A DNA stretch of 12,421 bases, from positions 1-12,421 of the forward strand of contig JASGDB010000001.1 of assembly GCA_049841315.1 (NCBI GenBank). The letters are read 5' to 3'. The notes under the pieces are model-generated. The model did no database searches, was not told the DNA's origin, and worked only from the letters and a program-made list of their open reading frames with translations. The position numbers and the translations under genes are program-made. The DNA comes from JASGDB01 sp049841315. GTDB lineage: Bacteria; Bacteroidota; Bacteroidia; Flavobacteriales; Weeksellaceae. Shown piece after piece: positions 1 through 7,560 of the stretch. Every line of letters begins with the position of its first letter. Within the stretch, counting starts at the first letter, position 1.

Positions 1-1970
1 GAAACCGACCCCGAACCGGTGAGTTTTCCCGTTCCCGTACTGTAATATGGCGTAACGGAATACGCAAATTTTCTCCGGAACATTGAAGTATTCTTAAAAT
101 TCAGACCGAGAAGCACTTTGTCATAAGCATTGAAAGTAGCTCGAGGATTTAGGTAGATTTCGTTGTATTCCGGATTCGGAATATCCCGGAACAACTTGAA
201 TTTAAGCCTTTTTCTGTTGGCAAAAATCCCCTGAGTGTAGAGATAATTGTCGCGGTAATTGCTTTCCGGAAAGCTGTAATCGTTATTCACAAGGATTTTT
301 GAAGCATCGGAATGCGGAATATTGTAGATTTCAGATTTTTCTGATGAACTTGTATCGAACCAGAATGTTTTTGTTTCGCCGGACTGTTCTTCGGTTTCGA
401 TTTTAAAAGGAATTTTTTCAGGTGTGTTTTTGGCAATCGTAACCTGAAAATTTTCGCCCTCTTTTTTGAATTTTTTAAGTGTAAAATTCACGCGGTGCTT
501 CCGCTTGATAAATTCGTTCAGGAAGTGCGATGAATAGCCGGAAACGAGAGCAAGTCCGTCAATGAATTTCTGAGCATCCATACGGTGAAGATTCGCTTCG
601 GAAAACTCTTTTTTTAGAAAAATTTCAAATTTTTCCTTTCCGGTTTTTTCTGCAATAAAATTCAAAAGGCTTCCCGTTTCAAAATGACTGATTGCCGTTC
701 TGTTGAAATTGCTCATCCTTTGGTAAGGCTCTGCAATTTTCTGGTCAAGATTTTCGCTGGCGATGTACTGATAGCCTAAGCCGTAACGGTCTGTGAGCTT
801 CAGCTCCGAAGCATAAAACCAGTTCAGTGGTTTCATTCCGAAAAGTTTTACCTGTTCAGGCAGGTCGCCCAAAAGTTTTTTATTGCTGTAAAATTCTTTC
901 AGATATTCAAATTCCAGATAGGTTTTCACTCCGTTAATCAGCCAGTGGTCTTCTTTTTTGTTGTAAATAACAGATTGGTTCAGAATGTTTTTGGCAACGA
1001 TTCCGAAATAATCCATATCCGCATTTTCGGCATCAGTAAAGAGTTTGTAATGGAATTTCCAGAAACGGATGTCATCATTTCCGAAAAAATCTTCCTCTTT
1101 TTTCAATTTTTCGCTGATGAAAATTTTCTCCGGCAGTAATCCTGTTTTTTCGTTGATAAATTTGAGCTGAAGCGGAAGATAAAATTCCAGATTCTGCAAA
1201 TCGCTTTGATTCATGGTATATCCGAAATCAATTTTCACCTTTTTTCCCTGAATTTCAGTTTCCACAGACGGATAATGTTCTGCGGAAATCACAAATTCGG
1301 GGTCGGTTTTCATGATGCCTTCGTAGTAATTCGGAAAGGTTTCGGGAAGATTGCTTTTGGTAAAATATCCTGCCGGAACATCGAGCATGACTTTCCACCA
1401 GCTTCCGAAATTCTGTGTTTCTTCAATGTTGATAAAGTGTTTTTCGGAAGAATCTTCGGCTTCAAAACTGTCCGGAACGAGGAAAAAATATTTCAGACTG
1501 ATGTTCTTCTCCGAAGTTCCGTATCCTGTGAAACTGCTGTTGGGAAGCATGAGCGTATATTTCAGGCTCAAAGTAATGCGTTCACCGTCTTTCAGAGGAT
1601 TGTTGAGCGGAATGTAGAGATTCTGGCGGTTGGTGTCCAGACCAATCATCGCAGAGTTTCCGATGGAAAGTTCCAGATTGGCGAGGTTTCCCAATTCTTC
1701 GGGTTTTGAGAAATAGAGATTTTTTTTTCGGTCTTCAAGCTGTCGTTTCAGAAGCGAGGTCTTGCGGTTTTTGTAGGCAGAAATCCAATTCAGGAGCTTG
1801 ATTTGGCTCAATTCTTTTCCGGTTTTGTTGATGTAAAAAATTTCCTGCACAACGTCCACAGACTTTCTGTCCTGCGAAATTTTTGCCTGAATAAAGATAC
1901 TGTCCTGCTGTGCGGTAATTTTAACCGCATTGGCAAGAAACAGAACAAAGAAAAGTAATGTATATCTCAT
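1..1970 (-). CDS. Secreted M1-peptidase-like protein (catalytically degenerate), C-terminus outside window
   Basis: The reading frame is open from ATG at 1970 to the window edge, giving 656 complete codons and no stop, so the gene is partial. Residues 1-20 (MRYTLLFFVLFLANAVKITA) read as a Sec signal peptide, so the protein is exported. An N-terminal beta-rich part is followed by an M1 (gluzincin) aminopeptidase-like core. The segment HWLINGVKTYLE (residues 342-353) aligns with the M1 block WLNEGFATYFE, and GIVAKNILNQ (323-332) sits where HEIAHQWFG should be, at the correct 18-residue spacing. All zinc ligands and the catalytic Glu are replaced: H/E/H become G323/I324/K327 and the third ligand Glu becomes N346. 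HFETG (429-433) resembles the YEKG block, with F430 in place of the catalytic Tyr. I see no GAMEN motif. Residues of about 600-656 alternate like beta strands and may begin a barrel or another envelope domain. Activity as a peptidase is unlikely; a binding or structural role is inference. The family assignment rests on spacing and motif remnants, not on a search. Confidence 0.8.
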   Translation of the reverse strand, partial: MRYTLLFFVLFLANAVKITAQQDSIFIQAKISQDRKSVDVVQEIFYINKTGKELSQIKLLNWISAYKNRKTSLLKRQLEDRKKNLYFSKPEELGNLANLELSIGNSAMIGLDTNRQNLYIPLNNPLKDGERITLSLKYTLMLPNSSFTGYGTSEKNISLKYFFLVPDSFEAEDSSEKHFINIEETQNFGSWWKVMLDVPAGYFTKSNLPETFPNYYEGIMKTDPEFVISAEHYPSVETEIQGKKVKIDFGYTMNQSDLQNLEFYLPLQLKFINEKTGLLPEKIFISEKLKKEEDFFGNDDIRFWKFHYKLFTDAENADMDYFGIVAKNILNQSVIYNKKEDHWLINGVKTYLEFEYLKEFYSNKKLLGDLPEQVKLFGMKPLNWFYASELKLTDRYGLGYQYIASENLDQKIAEPYQRMSNFNRTAISHFETGSLLNFIAEKTGKEKFEIFLKKEFSEANLHRMDAQKFIDGLALVSGYSSHFLNEFIKRKHRVNFTLKKFKKEGENFQVTIAKNTPEKIPFKIETEEQSGETKTFWFDTSSSEKSEIYNIPHSDASKILVNNDYSFPESNYRDNYLYTQGIFANRKRLKFKLFRDIPNPEYNEIYLNPRATFNAYDKVLLGLNFKNTSMFRRKFAYSVTPYYSTGTGKLTGSGSV

Positions 1971-1979
1971 TTTCACGCC

Positions 1980-2008
1980 CAAAGATATTAATTTGAATCT
2001 TAAAACAA
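1980..2008 (-). promoter_or_regulatory. Promoter of the M1-like gene
   Basis: Read on the minus strand, TATCTTTG (1987-1980) matches the Bacteroidota -7 consensus TAnnTTTG exactly. TTG (2008-2006) lies 18 bases upstream of it, within the usual 17-23 spacing. The predicted start of transcription falls at about 1973-1976, only a few bases before the ATG at 1970, so the transcript would be almost leaderless. The signal peptide begins exactly at that ATG, which supports the start chosen. Confidence 0.6.
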
Positions 2009-2055
2009 ACGGATTGTTTAGGAATAAAAAACTATACTTTTAAAATCAAAGCTGA

Positions 2056-2280
2056 TTGGTTGCTTTTAAAGCATTTATCGAACAAAATTATCTTCCTGAA
2101 ATGGAAAATGAAATGCATCAGCTGAAAAAAATGGAAGAAGACGGACTTGTTGAATTAACTTCAAATTCCATCAAAATCACCGAAAAAGGCAGAGCTTTTA
2201 CACGAAATGTCGCCATGACTTTCGACCTCAGAATGATGAGAAACAAGCCGGAAACCCGTATTTTCTCGATGACGGTCTGA
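2056..2280 (+). pseudogene. hemN: hemN remnant: C-terminal end of oxygen-independent coproporphyrinogen III oxidase
   Basis: The frame opens just after a TGA at 2053-2055 and runs 74 codons to TGA at 2278-2280. It carries the typical HemN tail: MEEDGLVEL, then ITEKGRAFTRNVAMTFD, then a terminal FSMTV that resembles the FSKTV ending of the family. HemN is normally about 450 residues and decarboxylates coproporphyrinogen III in anaerobic haem synthesis through a radical-SAM iron-sulphur cluster. The CxxxCxxC domain, and roughly five sixths of the protein, are absent. There is no ATG at the 5' end and no recognisable promoter. Just upstream, a neighbouring frame reads IKADW (2045-2059), which may be more of the same protein displaced by a frameshift. 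The fragment should be non-functional. It is squeezed between the divergent promoter of the M1-like gene and secDF, so an old deletion or insertion probably removed the rest. A complete hemN elsewhere in the genome is expected but cannot be seen here. Confidence 0.75.
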
Positions 2281-2372
2281 GTTTTTCAGACGTAAAATTA
2301 CAGCCTGATAAAAGTCCTTTTTCTCATTAAGAAAATTATTTAATTATCGTACTTTTTTCTCTTGAAAATCAT

Positions 2373-2380
2373 TATATTTG
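2373..2380 (+). promoter_or_regulatory. Candidate -7 element for secDF
   Basis: TATATTTG matches TAnnTTTG exactly and lies 26 bases before the secDF ATG, giving a leader of about 20 bases. The -33 side is poor: only a T-run at 2353-2358 lies at suitable distance, with no TTG. An out-of-frame ATG at 2394 lies in the leader and is probably not used. Confidence 0.5.
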
Positions 2381-2406
2381 CCGACTAAAATTAATGTTGT
2401 AATACA

Positions 2407-5331
2407 ATGCAAGGAAAAGGACTTATTATTACGATTGCCGTAGTTCTCGGGCTGATTTGTTTCAATGAACTTTTACCGACCTGGTACTCAAGTAATATTG
2501 AAAAGAAAATTGAAGCCGCAAACGGCAACGAAAAATTGATTAAAGAGCTGAAAGAAGACACTCTGAATCTCGGTTTTACAAAGCTTTATTACTCGAAAGC
2601 GAAAGAAAAGGAAATGAAACTCGGTCTCGACTTGAAAGGAGGAATCAACGTTCTTCTTGAGATTAATCAGCGCGACCTGGTGAACGACCTCACTAATTAT
2701 TCAGCCAACGCTGTTCTGGTAGAAGCACTCGATAAAACAGACACTGCAATGAAGAGCAGTACGAAGCAGTATATCGATGTTTTCTTTGAAGAGTTTGATA
2801 AAGTAAACCAGGCAAAAGGAGCTAATCTGAAACTTGCAGACCCTGAAATTTTCGGAAATTCCAATCTTACGGAAGTAAAATACAACACTCCGGATAATGA
2901 TGTAAAAAGAATCGTAAAAAACAAAATCGACCAGTCTTTGGGAACTGCGTTTGAAGTTCTGAGAACCCGTATCGACAAAATGGGAGCAGTACAGCCAAAC
3001 GTACAGAGAGTTCCGGGAACAGCAAGGATTTCTGTGGAAATGCCGGGGATTAAAGACAAAGACCGTGTGATTAAAATGCTTTCCACTTCCGCAAAACTTC
3101 AGTTCTGGGAAGTACAGCAGGTGAATGAAGTGTATCCGTATTTTGAACAGCTTCAGAATGTTGTGGCTTCAAAAGGAGATTCTCTCGGTGTTCCGAAAAA
3201 TACCAATATTATTAATTTATTACAGCTCAATTCACTTCGTTCAAGCGGAGTGGCGAATGTAAAACTTTCCGATACGGCTGTTATTAATAAAGTGCTGAAT
3301 TCGGAGTTTGCCGTTAAAGCAAGACCTTCCAATATCAAGTACACCCAGTTCATGTGGGGATACAAGCCGGAATTTGGCGATGAAAAAAATCTTGTTCTTT
3401 ACGCAATCCGCGGGAACATCAATCACAAAGCACCTGTGGACGGAGCAGTTGAAAGCTCCAGTATCGGCTATGATGAGCTGAGCAGGGTTGTGGTAAACAT
3501 GCAGATGGATTCCAAAGGTTCAAAAGAATGGAAAACCCTTACAGAAAAAAACGTAGGAAAACCGGTTGCCGTAACTTTGGATAACCTTGTATATACAGCA
3601 CCGAACGTAGTGGGCGCCATCCCGAACGGAAGAACTCAGATTTCCGGAAACTTCTCTCAGGAGGAAGCGCAGGATTTGGTGAATGTTTTAGGAGCAGGAA
3701 AACTTCCTGCCGGAGCTAAAGTAGTTCAGGCGGATGTAGTAGGGCCTTCATTGGGGCAGGCTTCTATCGATGCCGGAATTATGTCGTTCCTTGTGGCATT
3801 TGTGGTGATGATTGCCTATATCATTTTCTACTACGGCGGAGCAGGTGTTTATGCGGTAATTGCGATGATTATCAACCTGTTCTATATTTTCGGAATTATG
3901 GATTCGGGTGATTTTACGCTCACGCTTCCGGGTATTGCAGGTATCGTATTATCCATGGCGATGGCGGTCGACACGAACGTAATTATATATGAAAGAACCA
4001 AAGAAGAACTCTTCGCCGGAAAAAATATTAAGGAAGCCTACAGAGACGGTTTCAAACATGCACTTTCCGCAATTATCGACGGCCACTTGACTACGGTTCT
4101 TACGGCGGTTGTACTCTTCATTTTTGGTACAGGCCCGATTAAAGGATTTGCGGTAACATTGATTATCGGTATCCTGATGACGTTCTTTACCAACGTAGGT
4201 ATTGCAAGGGTAATGATTTTCAGCAGACTGGAAAAAGGAAAACACCTTTCCGTATGGACTGCGCCTACCAAAAACCTTTTCAGAAATATCTGGATTGATT
4301 TTATCGGAAAAAGAAAATACGCATACATTTTCTCGGCGGTTCTTACAGCAATCTGCATCGGTTCTATGTTTATCAATGGTTTTAAATTTGGAGTTGATTT
4401 TGAAGGAGGAAGAAATTATGTAGTGAAATTCGATAAGCCTGTGGATGCAGCAAAAGCGGAAGAATCTTTAGCACCTTTGTTCCAAACGGCTGACGGAAAA
4501 AATAACACCGTAGATATCAAAACTTTCGGAAGCGATAACCAGCTGAAAATCACCACCGATTATAAAATCGATGACGAATCTTTAGCTGCCGACCAGGAAA
4601 TTGAAGCAAAGTTGTTTGAAGGTTTGAAATCTTATCTTCCTGCATCTTCTAAACTGGAATCCTTTAAAGCAGCAGATGCCGGTCATTACGGAATTGTCTC
4701 TTCAACCAAAGTAGGACCTTCCGTGGCGGATGATATTAAATCTCATGGTACGCTGGCAGTTTTGGCGGCTCTTGGAGGAATTTTCCTTTATATCCTTGTC
4801 CGTTTCAACAAATGGCAGTTCTCGCTCGGAGCAGTGGCTTCACTGGCGCACGATGCGATTATCGTATTGGGAGCATATTCCTTATTATATAAAGTAATGC
4901 CGTTCAACATGGAAATCAATCAGGATTTCATTGCGGCGGTGCTTACCGTAATCGGATATTCCCTGAATGACACAGTAATTATCTTCGACCGTATCCGTGA
5001 ATACCTAAGAGAGAAAAAAGCCCTTACACTGGCAGGATTGTTTGACGATTCTATTTCGAGTACGCTGGGAAGAACGTTCAACACAACCATTACCACATTA
5101 CTGGTATTGCTGGCAATCTTCATTTTTGGAGGAGAAAATCTTAGAGGATTTATCTTTGCACTCCTAATCGGTATTGCGTTCGGGGCATATTCTTCCATAT
5201 TCGTAGCTTCTGCGATTGCGTACGATGCATTGAAAGGAAAAACCGGAGAAAAAGGTGTTCATCTTCACGGTAAATCCACCACCAGCAAAACAGAAGAGGA
5301 ACTGAAAAATGATTCCAACAAAAAGAAATAA
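2407..5331 (+). CDS. secDF: SecDF, fused protein-export membrane proteins SecD and SecF
   Basis: This 974-residue protein joins SecD (about 1-620) and SecF (about 630-955) in one chain, the usual form in Bacteroidota. SecDF sits in the inner membrane beside SecYEG and uses proton flow to pull substrates out on the periplasmic side. TM1 is residues 5-23, followed by the SecD signature LGLDLKGG (72-79). The large periplasmic domain contains the block RTRIDKMGAVQPNVQRVPG. TM2 starts after VVGPSLGQASIDAG (444-457). The proton-path aspartate is D522 in AVDTNVIIYER. The SecF half begins with a transmembrane segment near 638-656, then FKFGVDFEGG (659-668). D855 in SLNDTVIIFDR and R889 in LGRTFNTTITT match the other conserved charged residues of the channel (D637 and R671 in Thermus SecDF, by my alignment). 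The tail (about 935-974) is lysine-rich and cytoplasmic. All key residues are present, so it should be functional. It appears monocistronic, with its own promoter and terminator. Confidence 0.98.
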   Translation: MQGKGLIITIAVVLGLICFNELLPTWYSSNIEKKIEAANGNEKLIKELKEDTLNLGFTKLYYSKAKEKEMKLGLDLKGGINVLLEINQRDLVNDLTNYSANAVLVEALDKTDTAMKSSTKQYIDVFFEEFDKVNQAKGANLKLADPEIFGNSNLTEVKYNTPDNDVKRIVKNKIDQSLGTAFEVLRTRIDKMGAVQPNVQRVPGTARISVEMPGIKDKDRVIKMLSTSAKLQFWEVQQVNEVYPYFEQLQNVVASKGDSLGVPKNTNIINLLQLNSLRSSGVANVKLSDTAVINKVLNSEFAVKARPSNIKYTQFMWGYKPEFGDEKNLVLYAIRGNINHKAPVDGAVESSSIGYDELSRVVVNMQMDSKGSKEWKTLTEKNVGKPVAVTLDNLVYTAPNVVGAIPNGRTQISGNFSQEEAQDLVNVLGAGKLPAGAKVVQADVVGPSLGQASIDAGIMSFLVAFVVMIAYIIFYYGGAGVYAVIAMIINLFYIFGIMDSGDFTLTLPGIAGIVLSMAMAVDTNVIIYERTKEELFAGKNIKEAYRDGFKHALSAIIDGHLTTVLTAVVLFIFGTGPIKGFAVTLIIGILMTFFTNVGIARVMIFSRLEKGKHLSVWTAPTKNLFRNIWIDFIGKRKYAYIFSAVLTAICIGSMFINGFKFGVDFEGGRNYVVKFDKPVDAAKAEESLAPLFQTADGKNNTVDIKTFGSDNQLKITTDYKIDDESLAADQEIEAKLFEGLKSYLPASSKLESFKAADAGHYGIVSSTKVGPSVADDIKSHGTLAVLAALGGIFLYILVRFNKWQFSLGAVASLAHDAIIVLGAYSLLYKVMPFNMEINQDFIAAVLTVIGYSLNDTVIIFDRIREYLREKKALTLAGLFDDSISSTLGRTFNTTITTLLVLLAIFIFGGENLRGFIFALLIGIAFGAYSSIFVASAIAYDALKGKTGEKGVHLHGKSTTSKTEEELKNDSNKKK

Positions 5332-5351
5332 CATTAAATTTTAGTAATTTA

Positions 5352-5384
5352 AAATCCCTGTTCATCGTGTTCAGGGATTTTTTT
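5352..5384 (+). terminator. Intrinsic terminator after secDF
   Basis: A 9-bp perfect stem, AAATCCCTG (5352-5360) with CAGGGATTT (5372-5380), encloses an 11-base loop and runs into a T tract to 5384. It begins 20 bases after the secDF stop codon and separates secDF from the efflux operon. Confidence 0.88.
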
Positions 5385-5413
5385 ATGACTTTTATCATGC
5401 GATTTTTTATTTA

Positions 5414-5430
5414 ACAATTTTGTCAAACAA
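5414..5430 (+). promoter_or_regulatory. Operator copy 1 (putative TetR-family site)
   Basis: ACAATTTTGTCAAACAA follows the pattern ACAA-N2-TTGT-N3-ACAA and contains the palindrome TTGTcaaACAA (5420-5430). It covers the -33 element (TTG at 5420-5422) of the operon promoter. A second copy with 13 of 17 identical bases lies exactly 37 bp downstream. The binding protein is inferred to be the TetR-family regulator encoded just below. Confidence 0.6.
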
Positions 5431-5449
5431 AAAAGTTAACGTACATTTG
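5420..5449 (+). promoter_or_regulatory. Promoter of the tetR-efflux operon
   Basis: TTG (5420-5422), a 19-base spacer and TACATTTG (5442-5449) fit the Bacteroidota -33/-7 consensus TTG-N17-23-TAnnTTTG. Transcription should start near 5455, leaving a leader of about 15 bases before the ATG at 5470. No other convincing promoter is visible in the operon, so this one probably drives all four genes. Confidence 0.75.
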
Positions 5450-5450
5450 C

Positions 5451-5467
5451 ACAAAATTGTTTAACAA
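5451..5467 (+). promoter_or_regulatory. Operator copy 2 (putative TetR-family site)
   Basis: ACAAAATTGTTTAACAA repeats the ACAA-N2-TTGT-N3-ACAA pattern and contains the palindrome TTGTttaACAA (5457-5467). It spans the predicted transcription start and ends two bases before the regulator's ATG. With copy 1 it brackets the -7 element, so a bound repressor would block RNA polymerase. Confidence 0.6.
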
Positions 5468-5469
5468 AA

Positions 5470-6072
5470 ATGTCAAATCAACATCAAAAAGACCAAACAC
5501 AGGAACTTATCAAGGAAACGGCAAAAAAACTTTTCTTTGTACAAGGGAAATTTGATGCCACCACACAGGAAATCGCTGATGAAGCAGGCGTAAACCGTAC
5601 GCTCATCAATTACTATTTCCGTTCACGAGATAATCTTATCCAGATTATTTTTGAAGAAGCCAAGCTGATTGAAGAAAGAAAATCTGCACTCATCAGAAGA
5701 ACTGACCTTTCTTTTAAGGAAAAAATAGAAAATTTTGTAGATAAAACCTTGAAAACCAGCTTGGAACTGCCTTATCTGGAAACCTATATCGTAACCCGCC
5801 TCAACAAAAAAGGGAATTGCGGAAGTATCAAGAACGATTTGGACAGGGAAGTGATGAAAGAGTTCTACCAATCCATTGAGGAGGAGATGCAAAAAGGAAC
5901 TATAGAAAAAATGGAACCTGTACAATTTGTGCTTAATCTTATCTCTCTGCTTATTTTTCCAACCGCAATGCGACCTTTAATCAGGGAAAATATTAATGTT
6001 TCCAATGAGGATTTCGACAGAATTATCTCCGAAAGAAAGGATATTATTATGAATATTTTATTCAAAAAGTAA
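5470..6072 (+). CDS. TetR/AcrR-family transcriptional regulator, probable repressor of the efflux operon
   Basis: This 200-residue protein has the usual TetR-family length. The N-terminal DNA-binding domain ends in a typical helix-turn-helix, TTQEIADEAGVNRTLINYYF (31-50), followed by RSRDNLI; the YYF block is the family hallmark. Residues from about 70 onward form the variable helical ligand-binding and dimerisation domain, from which no inducer can be predicted. It is the first gene of the operon, 25 bases before the outer membrane channel gene. The twin repeats at 5414-5430 and 5451-5467 overlap its promoter, so autorepression together with control of the pump is the natural inference. The ATG at 5470 is chosen because it falls directly after the promoter and gives a normal N-terminal helix. 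Function as a repressor rather than an activator is inferred from the operator position. Confidence 0.95.
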   Translation: MSNQHQKDQTQELIKETAKKLFFVQGKFDATTQEIADEAGVNRTLINYYFRSRDNLIQIIFEEAKLIEERKSALIRRTDLSFKEKIENFVDKTLKTSLELPYLETYIVTRLNKKGNCGSIKNDLDREVMKEFYQSIEEEMQKGTIEKMEPVQFVLNLISLLIFPTAMRPLIRENINVSNEDFDRIISERKDIIMNILFKK

Positions 6073-6097
6073 AAAATTAAACGTAGTATATATAATT

Positions 6098-7450
6098 ATG
6101 AAAAGTAAAACCAACGCTGCAAACAGGATAAAAACCTCTTTGGCAGCAGCTTTTATGGTTTTCGGCTCTATTCAGATGCAGGCTCAGGAAGTGGTTTCGT
6201 TACAGAAAGCCATTGAAAGTGCCTTGCAGAACAAAGCAGAAGCAAAAAAAGCCGCTTTGGAAATCAAAAAAGCCGAATACAAGATTGATGAAGCAAAAGC
6301 TGGGGCATTACCGCAGGTCAATGCCAATTCACAGCTTACTTATAATCCGCTTATTCAGGAATCCGTTCTGAATTTTGGCGGACAAACGACCGTTATCAAA
6401 ATGGGGCAACCATGGACATCGAGTATTGCGGCATCAGTGCAGCAGACTTTGTTTGACCAGAGAGTTTTTACCGGATTGAAAGCGGCAAAATCTACCAGAG
6501 AATTTTATGTTCTCAATGCTCAATTAACCAACGAACAGCTCATTGAAAACGTTGCAACGGCTTATTATCAGGTTTTTGTGCAGGAAGAAAACCTTAAAAC
6601 CATTAAAGCCAGCTATACCAACACAGAAAAGGTGAGGAATATCATTAAAAGTCTGGTAGATAACGGTTTAGCAAAATCTATCGACCTCGACAGAACCAAT
6701 GTTCAGCTTACCAATCTCGGTTCAAGCAGACAGCAGCTGATAAATGCCGTGGAACTTTCCAAAAATGCTTTAAAATTCTACATGGGAATCCCTGTTGATA
6801 CCCAAATAGAATTGGAAGAAAAAAATATAGAGCCGAATTATGCTCTTATCGAAAGCTCAATCAATCTGGAAGACCGTTCCGAACTGAAAGTATTGAACAA
6901 GCAGAAAGAACTCTTGATGTATAACAAAAAAGCCACAGAAGCATTTCTTTATCCGACAGTTGGCTTGCAGGGAAATTACGGCTGGTACGGAACAGGAGAA
7001 AAATTTCCTTGGGTAAACGGAAGTAAAAACGGAGTAAATTGGAGTGATTTTGCTTCCATTGCATTAAATATTAATATTCCGATATTTTCCGGAGGTGCTA
7101 CAAAAGCCAAAATAGAACAGGCACAAATTGATATTGAAAGCATAGAACAAGATATTGAAAACACAAAATCAGGGCTTGATTTAGACTATAAAAATGCGGT
7201 TTCCAACATCGAAAATTCTTTGATTACTCTTCAAAGTATGAAAGAAAACGTAAAACTTGCTGAAAAAGTTCAGACCAATACACAGCACAATTATCAGTAT
7301 GGTCTTGCTCCGCTCACAGAAGTCCTTGATGCAGAAAACGCCCTTACACAGGCAAAACAAAATTATGCCAACGCACTTTTAGACTATAAACAGGCTGAAA
7401 TTAAACTGATAAAAGCAAAAGGACAACTCAATGATTTAATTAAAAATTAG
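6098..7450 (+). CDS. TolC-family outer membrane efflux channel
   Basis: The product has 450 residues, typical for outer membrane efflux proteins. Residues 1-30 are an export signal: basic n-region, hydrophobic stretch LAAAFMVFGS, cleavage near MQAQ. The mature protein contains two related halves of long amphipathic helices rich in Ala, Gln, Lys and Asn (for example 38-65 and 340-380 in one class, 185-240 and 395-445 in the other). Between them lie short beta segments with the usual QQTLFD (about residues 117-122) and NIPIFSGG patterns. LTEVLDAENALTQAKQNYANA near the C-terminus is highly characteristic of the family. Three copies would form the trimeric duct that carries substrate across the periplasm and outer membrane. 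No N-terminal lipobox cysteine is seen, so it is not predicted to be a lipoprotein of the OprM/NodT type. It is cotranscribed with the regulator and followed by the adaptor after an unusual 110-base repeat-rich gap. Confidence 0.97.
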   Translation: MKSKTNAANRIKTSLAAAFMVFGSIQMQAQEVVSLQKAIESALQNKAEAKKAALEIKKAEYKIDEAKAGALPQVNANSQLTYNPLIQESVLNFGGQTTVIKMGQPWTSSIAASVQQTLFDQRVFTGLKAAKSTREFYVLNAQLTNEQLIENVATAYYQVFVQEENLKTIKASYTNTEKVRNIIKSLVDNGLAKSIDLDRTNVQLTNLGSSRQQLINAVELSKNALKFYMGIPVDTQIELEEKNIEPNYALIESSINLEDRSELKVLNKQKELLMYNKKATEAFLYPTVGLQGNYGWYGTGEKFPWVNGSKNGVNWSDFASIALNINIPIFSGGATKAKIEQAQIDIESIEQDIENTKSGLDLDYKNAVSNIENSLITLQSMKENVKLAEKVQTNTQHNYQYGLAPLTEVLDAENALTQAKQNYANALLDYKQAEIKLIKAKGQLNDLIKN

Positions 7451-7556
7451 AGTTGGAGAGTTGGAGAGTGAGAGAGTTGTGGAGTTTGAAAATAGAAATT
7501 TAGAATAGAAAATAAAATAGAAATTAGAAATTAGAATAGAATTAATACAGAATTAA
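7450..7556 (+). repeat. Purine-rich degenerate tandem repeats, almost free of C
   Basis: The gap between the channel and adaptor genes has two repeat blocks. Positions 7450-7487 are irregular copies of GAGAGTTG. Positions 7489-7554 are irregular copies of TAGAAATT/TAGAATAGAA. On the plus strand the whole stretch contains a single C (7548), quite unlike the flanking coding sequence. No hairpin terminator and no TAnnTTTG element is visible, so transcription probably reads through. It could be a replication-slippage microsatellite, and it may affect translation of the adaptor relative to the channel; both are inference. Confidence 0.7.
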
Positions 7557-7560
7557 AAAA

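Noticed and set aside
1206..1709. Open frame of 167 codons on the plus strand opposite the M1-like gene
   Set aside because: The minus-strand frame has a signal peptide, a promoter and M1 motif remnants. The plus-strand product is Phe/Ile-rich and matches nothing I recognise.
2275..2291. Hairpin GTCTGA/TCAGAC overlapping the hemN remnant stop codon, considered as a terminator
   Set aside because: The stem has only six pairs and no T tract follows, so termination is not supported.
2407..5331. Joining of SecD and SecF in one protein as a novel fusion
   Set aside because: Single-chain SecDF is the normal arrangement in Bacteroidota and several other groups, so this is not unusual.
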